Part shown: positions 57,121 through 64,000 of the stretch, piece by piece
How positions within the stretch are numbered: position 1 is the first letter of the stretch
Layout: each line of letters begins with the position of its first letter
Assembly (NCBI RefSeq): GCF_019710575.1
Contig: NZ_JAHWFK010000063.1
Location: 1 to 64,000 of the forward strand
DNA: 64,000 bases
Reading direction: 5' to 3'
Source: Paractinoplanes polyasparticus
Lineage (GTDB): Bacteria > Actinomycetota > Actinomycetes > Mycobacteriales > Micromonosporaceae
The notes under the pieces: model-generated
Databases searched by the model: none
What the model was told of the DNA's origin: nothing
Seen by the model: only the letters and a program-made list of their open reading frames with translations
Translations under genes and position numbers: made by a program

Positions 57121-58628
57121 CTGGGTTCTCCTTCGTGCGAACCGAACGCGGCGGCGATGACGACCTCCGGGGTGGTGCCGCGCGGATACTCGCCGACCGG
57201 CTCGCCGTGCCGCAGCACGAGCACCCGGTGCGAGAGCGCGAGCAGCTCCTCGATCTCGGACGACACGCACACGACGGCCATGCCCTCGGCGGCCAGCCCG
57301 GTGATCAGGTGGTGGATCTGGGTCTTGGCGGCGACGTCCACGCCGCGGGTGGGCTCGTCGATGAGCAGCACCTTGGGGTTGCGCAGCAGCCACTTGGCGA
57401 ACAGCGCCTTCTGCTGGTTGCCGCCGGACAGCGTCTCGATGGCGGCCTCGGGATCGGCCGCCCGGATGTCGACCGACTTGCTGATCTCGCCGACCGCCGT
57501 CTTCTCCGCCGGGCGTTTCACGAACGGCCCGGAGCGCCGCCCGGACAGCGACGAGAGGGCCACGTTCTCGGCGATCGAGCGCTGCATGACCAGTCCCTGC
57601 TCCTTGCGGGACTCGGGCACCATCGCGACGCCGGCGGCCATCGCGGCCCTCGGCGTGTGCTGGGCCAGCCGTACGCCGTCGACCTCGACGACGCCCTCGA
57701 CCGGCCGGTCGGCCCCGAACAGCAGCCGCAATGTTTCCGTACGCCCGCTGCCGACCAGACCGGCGATGCCGAGGATCTCCCCCGAGCGCACCTCCAGGTC
57801 GACGCCGTTGACCAGGCGCCGGCGCAGCCCGCGGGCGGCCAGCACCACCGGCGAGCCGTCGGGCACCGGCTGCGGGTCGGGGTAGAGCACGTCGATCTCG
57901 CGGCCGACCATGTGCCCGACCAGTTCCCGCGGCGAGGTCTCCGAAGCCGTCACGGTACGGATGAGGGCGCCGTCGCGCAGCACGGTGATCCGGTCGGCGA
58001 CCGACAGCACCTCCTCCAGGAAGTGCGAGACCAGGATGATGGTGGTGCCGCCCGCGGCCAGTTTGCGGATGAGCGCGAGCAGGTTCTCCTTCTCGTGCTC
58101 GGCCAGCACGGCGGTCGGCTCGTCCATGGCGATGACCCGGGCGCCCCGGGCCAGCGAGCGCAGGATCTCGACCTGCTGCTGGACGCCGATGGGGAGCCGG
58201 TCGACCCGCTCGTCGGGATTCACCGAGAAGCCGGTGATCTCCAGCAGTCCGGCCAGGCGCCTGCGGTCGGAGCGAGCGCTGACCAGGCCGCCGCGGTGCG
58301 ACCACCGGGCCAGGAACACGTTGTCCAGCACCGACAGGGCCGGGACGAGCGCGCCCTCCTGCGAGATCAGGCTGATGCCGTGGGCGATCGAGTCGCGCGG
58401 GCTGCCCACGGTGACCTGTTCGCCGTCGAAGCTGAGCGTCCCGGTGTCCGACCTGATCGCCCCGCCCAGGATCTTCAGGAGGGTGCTCTTGCCGGCGCCG
58501 TTCTCGCCGACCAGACCGTGCACCTCGCCCGGCGCTATGTCCAGGTCGATGTCGTGCAGCACGGTGACGCCGCTGTAGCCTTTGCCGACGCCGCGCACGG
58601 CGATCGACGGCGCTTTCTGACTGCTCAC
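57117..58628 (-). CDS. Ribose-type ABC transporter ATPase (RbsA-like)
   Basis: A 503-residue double ATPase. Domain 1 has Walker A GENGAGKSTLLK and Walker B VIAMDEPTAVL; domain 2 has a degenerate Walker A (GLVGSGRTETLRL) and signature LSGGNQQKALFAKWL with LLIDEPTRGVD. This asymmetry is normal for RbsA/MglA types. GTG 58628 is the start. It lies between binding protein and permease in the operon, following an intergenic hairpin that may reduce its expression relative to the binding protein. Confidence 0.9.
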   Translation of the reverse strand: MSSQKAPSIAVRGVGKGYSGVTVLHDIDLDIAPGEVHGLVGENGAGKSTLLKILGGAIRSDTGTLSFDGEQVTVGSPRDSIAHGISLISQEGALVPALSVLDNVFLARWSHRGGLVSARSDRRRLAGLLEITGFSVNPDERVDRLPIGVQQQVEILRSLARGARVIAMDEPTAVLAEHEKENLLALIRKLAAGGTTIILVSHFLEEVLSVADRITVLRDGALIRTVTASETSPRELVGHMVGREIDVLYPDPQPVPDGSPVVLAARGLRRRLVNGVDLEVRSGEILGIAGLVGSGRTETLRLLFGADRPVEGVVEVDGVRLAQHTPRAAMAAGVAMVPESRKEQGLVMQRSIAENVALSSLSGRRSGPFVKRPAEKTAVGEISKSVDIRAADPEAAIETLSGGNQQKALFAKWLLRNPKVLLIDEPTRGVDVAAKTQIHHLITGLAAEGMAVVCVSSEIEELLALSHRVLVLRHGEPVGEYPRGTTPEVVIAAAFGSHEGEPS

Positions 58629-58647
58629 ATGGCCTCCTCAACACCGA

Positions 58648-58674
58648 GGGCGCCGGGGAAGCTCCCCGGCGCCC
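58648..58674 (-). terminator. Hairpin between binding protein and ATPase genes
   Basis: GGGCGCCGGGG pairs with CCCCGGCGCCC around AAGCT. In binding-protein operons such a hairpin lets more mRNA end or be stabilised after the first gene. Confidence 0.75.
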
Positions 58675-58681
58675 TTAGCCG

Positions 58682-59701
58682 TCAGTCCGAGTAGTCCGCC
58701 GTCTTGCCGGTCAGCGCTTCCTTGGTGCCGAGGCAGTTGTAGTCGGTCAGCGCCTCGCAAGCCACCGTAGAGTCCGGGACGCTCTCGCCGCGGGCCTTCT
58801 TGATACCGAGTTCGGCCGCCTTCGCGCCCTCGGCCTTCTCCGGCAGCGCGTAGGTGGCGTACCAGGTGCCCTTGTTGACGAAGTCGTAGGCCTGGGTCGA
58901 GTTGCCGTTGCCGACGAAGGTGATCTTCTTGCCGGCCGCCAGCGGGGTCGCCCCCTGCAGCGCCTGGGACGAGCCGATCACCACGTTGACGTCCGGGTGC
59001 GCCTGCAGCAGGTTCTGCATCGCGCCGCGGCCGCTGTCCGGGGTGTAACCGCCGACGAAGTTCGAGATGACCTCGGTGGCGCCGCCGGCCTTGAGCGCGT
59101 TGACCGCGGCCTCGGTGCGGGCGGTGTCGAGCGGGTAGTTGGCGAAGCCCTGCAGGTACGCCACCTTGCAGCCGCCGTCGGTCACGGTCTTGCAGGCTTC
59201 CAGGCCCAGCTTGGCCAGGCCCTCGCCGTTGACCGTGGGCGGGTCGATGATGTTGATCGTGCCCGGCACCTGCGGGGCGGCGGTGTCGTACTTGCCGCCG
59301 ACCGGCGTGAACTCGACGACCACGGTGATACCGGCGGCGACCGCCTGCTTGATCGGGTTGACCATCGCCGTACCGTCGTTGGCCTGCACGATGACCACGT
59401 CGTAGCGCTTGGACGTCACCGCGTCCTGCAGCTGGTTGACCTGGGTCGGCCCGTCGAAGTTGGAGTCGAGGAAGGTGGCCTCGGCGTTGTTGGCGTTCGC
59501 GTACTCCTGCACGCCGGCCCAGGTGGCCTGGGCGAACGAGTTCGCCTTGGCGAAGCCGAAGAAGCCGATGCTGAGCTTCTTGTCGGCCGGGGCGGCGGAG
59601 GCCGCGCTCCCCGCCGCGTTGTCGTTGTTGGGGTTGCTGCAGGCGGTCAGGGCCGCCACGGCGGCCAGGCCGACGGCGAGGGGTCGGGCAATTCGTATCA
59701 C
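58682..59701 (-). CDS. Ribose-type sugar-binding lipoprotein
   Basis: A 339-residue periplasmic-binding-protein-like lipoprotein. The signal peptide VIRIARPLAVGLAAVAALTAC ends in a lipobox Cys at residue 21; the mature domain starts LSIGFFGFAKANSFAQ and contains VVIVQANDGTAMVNPIKQAVAAG and GKTADYSD near the end. GTG 59701 has GGAG upstream. It is the first of the three transporter genes and is followed by a hairpin. The ligand is unknown; aromatic residues and acidic pocket positions cannot be judged from sequence alone. Confidence 0.88.
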   Translation of the reverse strand: MIRIARPLAVGLAAVAALTACSNPNNDNAAGSAASAAPADKKLSIGFFGFAKANSFAQATWAGVQEYANANNAEATFLDSNFDGPTQVNQLQDAVTSKRYDVVIVQANDGTAMVNPIKQAVAAGITVVVEFTPVGGKYDTAAPQVPGTINIIDPPTVNGEGLAKLGLEACKTVTDGGCKVAYLQGFANYPLDTARTEAAVNALKAGGATEVISNFVGGYTPDSGRGAMQNLLQAHPDVNVVIGSSQALQGATPLAAGKKITFVGNGNSTQAYDFVNKGTWYATYALPEKAEGAKAAELGIKKARGESVPDSTVACEALTDYNCLGTKEALTGKTADYSD

Positions 59702-59711
59702 TGGTGCTCCT

Positions 59712-60035
59712 CTAGTTCTGCGAAGGAAGCTCGACGAGCTCGAAAACTCCGCCAACGAGCGGCTCGTCGTCGTTTTTGTCCAGCAGTGCGAAGAGCCCCT
59801 CGGACAAAGAGGCTCGCCACGGGTCGTCGACCCAGTTGCGGTAGTCCGCGGACGAGTCCCAGTCGGCGATGACCAGGTGGGTCGCGGGGCTGTCGTCAAC
59901 GGATCGCAACAGTTCGGCGGCACGGCACCCGGGGAACGCCCGGGCCCGCTCCAGGATCCGCTGATCCGCGTAGAAGGCTTCCAGCTCGCCACCGAGGCCG
60001 GCGGCGGCTTGAAGAGTGAGGACGCTGCGGATCAT
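59712..60035 (-). CDS. Small ABM-domain-like protein
   Basis: A 107-residue protein with the antibiotic-biosynthesis-monooxygenase-like dimeric alpha/beta fold: RSVLTLQAAAGLGGELEAFY, PGCRAAELLRSVDD, HLVIADWDSSADYRNWVDDP. Such domains often act as heme-free oxygenases or as stress-related helpers. ATG 60035 has a GGGGG site. It lies ten bases upstream of the binding-protein gene and is probably its operon leader. The divergent HyuA gene starts 330 bases away. Confidence 0.7.
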   Translation of the reverse strand: MIRSVLTLQAAAGLGGELEAFYADQRILERARAFPGCRAAELLRSVDDSPATHLVIADWDSSADYRNWVDDPWRASLSEGLFALLDKNDDEPLVGGVFELVELPSQN

Positions 60036-60365
60036 CGGTACCCCCGTTGTCTCGGGTGGTTGGAGTTGGCAAATGCTGACGGTGGCCGTTCCGCCACGGA
60101 TGTGCGCCGAGCACAGCCGCGGCGGGCGGCGCTGTGCAGGGCCGCCCGACGGCCCGTTCACAGCAAGCGACGCCCTCACCAGCGCCGATTGACACCCCAG
60201 AAACGGCTGTGACAGGTTCGGGGCCTCGCCGCGCCAACCGGCGACCACCATCAGCTGACCCCGCGCCCGCCGGACAACGGGCCTCTTCTCGTCAGCTGTC
60301 ACTCCCGCCTTGAGAAAACAGCGGCGTCGCCGTGTGCGCGGGAAAAGGCGAAAGGCGATCTCACG
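60036..60365. promoter_or_regulatory. Divergent intergenic region between ABC operon and second hydantoinase operon
   Basis: A 330-base region without a gene. TTGACA occurs at about 60187-60192 on the plus strand, and short inverted G/C repeats are scattered around 60110-60150. Both operons must start from here. No clear PucR operator was identified. Confidence 0.4.
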
Positions 60366-62423
60366 ATGACCAGCAACAGCCGCGTCGCGATCGACGTCGG
60401 CGGCACCTTCACCGACGTCGTCGAACTCAACCCGGCGACCGGCGAGATCCGGTTCGGGAAGGTGCCGACCACGCCGTCGCAACCCACCGCGGGCGTCCTG
60501 GACGCCTTCGGCACGACCGAGGCGCCGATGGCCGAGGTCAGCATGTTCACCCACGGCACCACGCTCGGGCTCAACGCCCTGCTCACCCGGACCGGCGCCC
60601 GCACGGCGGTGATCGGCACGGCCGGCTTCCGCGACGTCTATCTGCTCGGGCGCACCGACCGGCGGACCAACTACGACATCACGTACAAGAAGCCGCCGTC
60701 GCTGGTCGAGCGGTACGACACGTTCGAGGTGCCGGGGCGCAGCCTCTTCGACGGCTCGGTGCACCGGCCGCTGGACGAGGAAGCCGCGCGTACGGTCGCC
60801 GCGACGATCGCCGAGCGGGGCTACGACTCGGTCGCGGTGGCCTTCCTCCACTCGTACGCGAACCCGGCCCACGAATCCCGGATGCGGGAGATCCTGGCCG
60901 AGGTCGCGCCGGACGTGGTCGTGACCGTCTCGCACGAGCTGTCCCGCGAGTACCGCGAGTACGAGCGCACCAGCACCGCCGTGCTCGACGCCTACGTCAA
61001 GCCGATCGTGCGGCGCTACCTGGAACGGCTCGAGGGTGAGCTGGCCGGCGGCGGCTTCGCCGGGCGATTCCTGATGACGCGTTCCGGCGGCGGCGCGATG
61101 ACCGCCAGCTCGGCCCGCGAGCAACCGGTCAGCCTGATCCTGTCCGGCCCGGCCGGCGGCGTCATCGGCGCCACCGCGTTCGGCGAGCTGATCGGCCAGC
61201 CCAACCTGATCACCATCGACATGGGCGGCACCAGCCTGGACGCGTCGCTGGTGATCGACGGCGAGCCGGTGCTGCACCAGGGGGCCGAGTTCGAGAACCT
61301 GCCGATCAACACGCCGTCGCTCTACATCCACACCATCGGCGCCGGCGGCGGTTCGATCGCCTGGCTCGACGACGCGGGCGCGCTGCAGGTCGGGCCGCAG
61401 AGCGCCGGCGCCGACCCCGGCCCGGCCTCGTACGGCAGGGGCGGCACCCAGCCCACCTTCACCGACGCCGCGCTCGCGGTCGGCTACATGGGCACGACGG
61501 CGGCGCTCGGCGGCCGGCTCAGCCTGGACGACCGGCTCGCCCTGGGCGCCCTCGAACCCCTCGCCGAGAAGCTCGAGATGACGCCCCTCGGCCTGGCCCG
61601 GGGCATGATCCGCATCTCGACCACGAAGATCATGGGCGCCGTCCGGGCCATCACGGTCGAGGTCGGCCGCGACCCCAAGGACTTCGCGCTGCTCTCGTTC
61701 GGCGGCGGTGGCGGCCTGGTCGCCGTCGACGTGGCCCACGAGCTGGGCATCCCCACTGTCATCGTCCCGCCGGGGCAGGGCGCGTTCTCGGCGTTCGGCA
61801 TGCTCTTCGCCGACGTGCAGCACGACTTCGCCCGTACGGCGGTGACCCCGCTGGCCGAGCTGGACACGCCGGCCGTGGCCGCGAGCTACGACGAGATGGC
61901 GGCCGAGGCGTCCGAGGCGCTGGCCGCGGAGGGCTTCGCGCCGGACAAGCAGGTGCTGACCCGCAGCGTCGACGTGCGCTACGCCGGTCAGGAGCACACC
62001 GTCACGGTCCCGGTTCCCGGCGGTACGACCGGTGTCGCGGAAGGTCTCGCGGCCGTCGTCGAGCGCGAGTTCACCGAGCTCCACGAACGGCAGTACGGCC
62101 ACGTCATGGAGGACCCGATCGAGATCACCACGCTCCGGCTGCGCGCCTCGGGTCAGGTCGACAAGCCGACGCTGCCCAAGCTGGGCGTACGGGAATCCGG
62201 CCCGGCCGAGCCCGAGGGCCACCGCGACGTGTACGTCTCGGCCGATCAGCCGGCCGCGCCGTACGCGCTCCACACCCGCGAGGAGCTGCTGGCCGGCGAC
62301 GAGATCGCCGGTCCGGCCGTGATCCACGAGCACACCGCGACCACCGTGATCCACGCCGGCGACCAGCTGCGCGTCGGGGCGCACGGCGAAATGGTCATCA
62401 CCGTCCAGGGGGCTGCCTCATGA
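60366..62423 (+). CDS. Hydantoinase A/oxoprolinase family subunit, second copy
   Basis: A 685-residue HyuA with an intact actin-like ATPase fold: IDVGGTFTDVVELNPATGE, ITIDMGGTSLDASLVIDGE and SAGADPGPASYGRGGTQPT. About as long as the first copy but clearly diverged from it, so it probably has another substrate. ATG 60366. Its stop overlaps the HyuB start as ATGA. It is divergent from the ribose-type transporter, with which it is likely co-regulated. Confidence 0.9.
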   Translation: MTSNSRVAIDVGGTFTDVVELNPATGEIRFGKVPTTPSQPTAGVLDAFGTTEAPMAEVSMFTHGTTLGLNALLTRTGARTAVIGTAGFRDVYLLGRTDRRTNYDITYKKPPSLVERYDTFEVPGRSLFDGSVHRPLDEEAARTVAATIAERGYDSVAVAFLHSYANPAHESRMREILAEVAPDVVVTVSHELSREYREYERTSTAVLDAYVKPIVRRYLERLEGELAGGGFAGRFLMTRSGGGAMTASSAREQPVSLILSGPAGGVIGATAFGELIGQPNLITIDMGGTSLDASLVIDGEPVLHQGAEFENLPINTPSLYIHTIGAGGGSIAWLDDAGALQVGPQSAGADPGPASYGRGGTQPTFTDAALAVGYMGTTAALGGRLSLDDRLALGALEPLAEKLEMTPLGLARGMIRISTTKIMGAVRAITVEVGRDPKDFALLSFGGGGGLVAVDVAHELGIPTVIVPPGQGAFSAFGMLFADVQHDFARTAVTPLAELDTPAVAASYDEMAAEASEALAAEGFAPDKQVLTRSVDVRYAGQEHTVTVPVPGGTTGVAEGLAAVVEREFTELHERQYGHVMEDPIEITTLRLRASGQVDKPTLPKLGVRESGPAEPEGHRDVYVSADQPAAPYALHTREELLAGDEIAGPAVIHEHTATTVIHAGDQLRVGAHGEMVITVQGAAS

Positions 62424-64000
62424 GTACCGTCGATTCGATCACCATCGAGGTCATCCGGCACGGCCTGCTGGCCGCGGCCGAGGAGATGGCCCGCAACCTG
62501 TGCCGGACGGCCTACAACACGGTCGTCTACGAAATTCACGACTACGGCATCGGGATCCACGACGCGAACGGCGACGTGGTGGCCGACGCGCCCGGCATCG
62601 CCGTCTTCACCCGCGGCAACGACCACGGCATCAAGCGGGCCGTGGAGTTCCTGGGCCGGGACAAGCTGCGGCCGGGCGACGTGATCCTGCTGAACTATCC
62701 GTACTGGTCGTCCGCGCACACGCTCGACCCGCTGGTGTTCGCGCCGGTGCACAGCGCGGACGGCGAGCTGATCGGCTTCACCTCGTGCCGGATCCACGTG
62801 CTCGACCTCAAGCAGAAGGACCCCGGCTACGTCCTCGACTCGACCGACATGTACCAGGAGGGCATCTTCTTCACCGCGGCCAAGCTGTACCGCGAGGGGG
62901 AGATGAACGAGGACATCTTCAACGTCGTCAAGTTCAACAGCCGGATGCCCGAGCGCACCATCGGCGACCTCCAGGCGCAGGTCTCGGCCTGTTTCTCGGG
63001 CGTACGGCGTACGCAGGAGATCGCTGCCAAATACGGGGCCGGGGTGTTGACCGAGGCCATGGCCGCGATCAACGACCACGGCGAGCGGCTGGCCCGGATC
63101 GCCCTGGCCAAGCTGCCCAAGGGCACCTGGACGGCGCACGACTTCGTCGACCAGGACGGCGTCGACCTCGACCGCATGATCAAGATGAACGTCACCGTGA
63201 CCGTGACCGACGACGAGATGATCGTCGACTGGACCGGCAGCGAGAAGGACGTGCGCGGCCCGATCAACCTGCCCGTGGGCCAGACCGAGGCGTTCTGCAG
63301 CCTCATCTTCAAGTCGCTGACCACGCCCGACACCCCGGTCGTGGCCGGCAACTTCCGGCCGCTGCGCGTGATCACCGAGCCCGGCTCGGTCATGCACGCC
63401 GTACCCCCGATGCCGACCTTCACCCTGTGGACCGGCCTGCTCGGCGGCGAGGTGGTGCTCAAGGCGCTCGCCCAGGGCATGCCCGACCTGGTACCGGCCT
63501 GCTCCGGCGGCGACGTCTGCTCGATGATGGGGCTGGGCGTGAACCCGCGCAACGGCGAGGCGTGGCTGGAGGCGACGAACGAGGCGGTCGGCTTCGGCGG
63601 GCACGCCCACGGCGACGGCGCGGACGGGATCATGCACATCTCCGAGCCGGGCTGCCGCAACAACCCGGTCGAGGTGCTCGAGACCAAGTCGCCGATGTTC
63701 ATCGAGTCGTACGGGTACCGGCCCGACACCGGCGGCGCCGGGCGCAACCGCGGCGGCGTCGGCGTGCAGCGGTCGTACCGGTTCACGGCCCCCTCGACCG
63801 GCATCTGCATCGTCTACAAGACCAAGACCAGGCCGTGGTCGATCGACGGCGGGGCCGAGGGCGACAACAACCACATCGTGCTCAACCCGGGCACCGACCG
63901 CGAGAAGGTCACCGGCGGCAGCTACAACCTGCTCGACACGGGCGAGGTGCTGGTCAACAACACCGGCGGCGGTGGCGGCTACGGCAACCCGTTCGACCGC
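62420..64000 (+). CDS. Hydantoinase B/oxoprolinase family subunit, second copy, runs off window
   Basis: HyuB protein, 527 residues visible and open at the right edge. ITIEVIRHGLLAAAEEMARNL starts the family pattern; LLNYPYWSSAHTLDPLV replaces the LNDSYLGGTHLND metal motif of the other copy (serine-alanine-His-thr-leu-asp), indicating altered active-site chemistry. VLVNNTGGGGGYGNPFDR at the end of the window shows that only the last few residues are missing. ATG 62420 overlaps the HyuA stop. Confidence 0.88.
   Translation, partial: MSTVDSITIEVIRHGLLAAAEEMARNLCRTAYNTVVYEIHDYGIGIHDANGDVVADAPGIAVFTRGNDHGIKRAVEFLGRDKLRPGDVILLNYPYWSSAHTLDPLVFAPVHSADGELIGFTSCRIHVLDLKQKDPGYVLDSTDMYQEGIFFTAAKLYREGEMNEDIFNVVKFNSRMPERTIGDLQAQVSACFSGVRRTQEIAAKYGAGVLTEAMAAINDHGERLARIALAKLPKGTWTAHDFVDQDGVDLDRMIKMNVTVTVTDDEMIVDWTGSEKDVRGPINLPVGQTEAFCSLIFKSLTTPDTPVVAGNFRPLRVITEPGSVMHAVPPMPTFTLWTGLLGGEVVLKALAQGMPDLVPACSGGDVCSMMGLGVNPRNGEAWLEATNEAVGFGGHAHGDGADGIMHISEPGCRNNPVEVLETKSPMFIESYGYRPDTGGAGRNRGGVGVQRSYRFTAPSTGICIVYKTKTRPWSIDGGAEGDNNHIVLNPGTDREKVTGGSYNLLDTGEVLVNNTGGGGGYGNPFDR

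Noticed and set aside
59712..62384. 890-codon open frame on the minus strand
   Set aside because: Only its last 107 codons (the ABM-like gene) are protein-like; the rest is antisense to the second HyuA gene.
1..64000. CRISPR arrays or intact insertion sequences
   Set aside because: No regularly spaced short repeats and no transposase or integrase reading frame were seen; the inserted segment at 23.5-30.8 kb is inferred from scars, not from a mobile gene.

Overview
The window is GC-rich (visually about 70%) actinobacterial chromosome. F420-type luciferase-like oxidoreductase, large ATP-binding LuxR regulators, a CelR/CebR-type cellulose box, GH10/CBM13 secreted enzymes and frequent GTG starts with ATGA/GTGA overlaps suggest Micromonosporaceae (Actinoplanes-like). 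The family assignment is inference; no rRNA or intact tRNA is present. Nearly all genes are ordinary bacterial CDSs. The window opens inside a sugar-binding lipoprotein gene and closes inside a hydantoinase B gene.

Layout. 0-10 kb: Tat-type sugar-binding lipoprotein with its LacI regulator and a recognisable promoter/operator, a CadD-type exporter, a deletion scar holding two beheaded genes, a SUKH protein, an acyltransferase-3, an OmpR/HK pair, an AlkA-like glycosylase and an FAD monooxygenase. 10-16 kb: a LuxR/LAL regulator flanked by 14-bp repeats, universal stress protein, TetR, SDR and zinc alcohol dehydrogenase. 16-19.8 kb: a four-gene, fully overlapping operon (acyl-CoA dehydrogenase-like, PIG-L deacetylase, NodS-like methyltransferase, family 2 glycosyltransferase) whose enzyme set resembles assembly of a small modified amino-sugar molecule. 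It is the best candidate here for an uncharacterised pathway.

19.9-35.9 kb: a hydroxyproline catabolic locus in two halves. The left half has an LLM oxidoreductase, an ornithine-cyclodeaminase-family reductase, a GntR regulator and a D-amino-acid-type dehydrogenase. The right half has a 2Fe-2S subunit, an FAD/BFD subunit, a pyrroline-hydroxycarboxylate deaminase, a hydroxyproline 2-epimerase and a ketoglutarate-semialdehyde dehydrogenase. The same palindromic operator sits next to the GntR gene and in front of the right half. Between them lie about 7.3 kb carrying a tRNA 3'-end remnant, broken YoeB and VapBC toxin-antitoxin genes, a GH10-CBM13-GH62 xylanase/arabinofuranosidase, a PETase/cutinase-like polyester hydrolase with CBM13, and an HTH/DUF6745-like protein. 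The CBM13 parts of the two exoenzymes are identical over 400 bp.

35.9-52 kb: lipoprotein, secreted jelly-roll protein, LysR, SDR, a hydantoinase A/B pair, M17-type aminopeptidase, an AA10 LPMO behind a perfect cellulose-operator palindrome, several small membrane or hypothetical proteins, and a MarR-controlled redox operon (peroxiredoxin-like, thioredoxin reductase, cupin). 52-64 kb: a second hydantoinase-type locus: PucR regulator, DUF917 protein, a degenerate hydantoinase-like protein, a ribose-type ABC transporter with its binding protein, a small ABM-domain protein, and a divergent second HyuA/HyuB pair, suggesting uptake and ring-opening of a cyclic amide.
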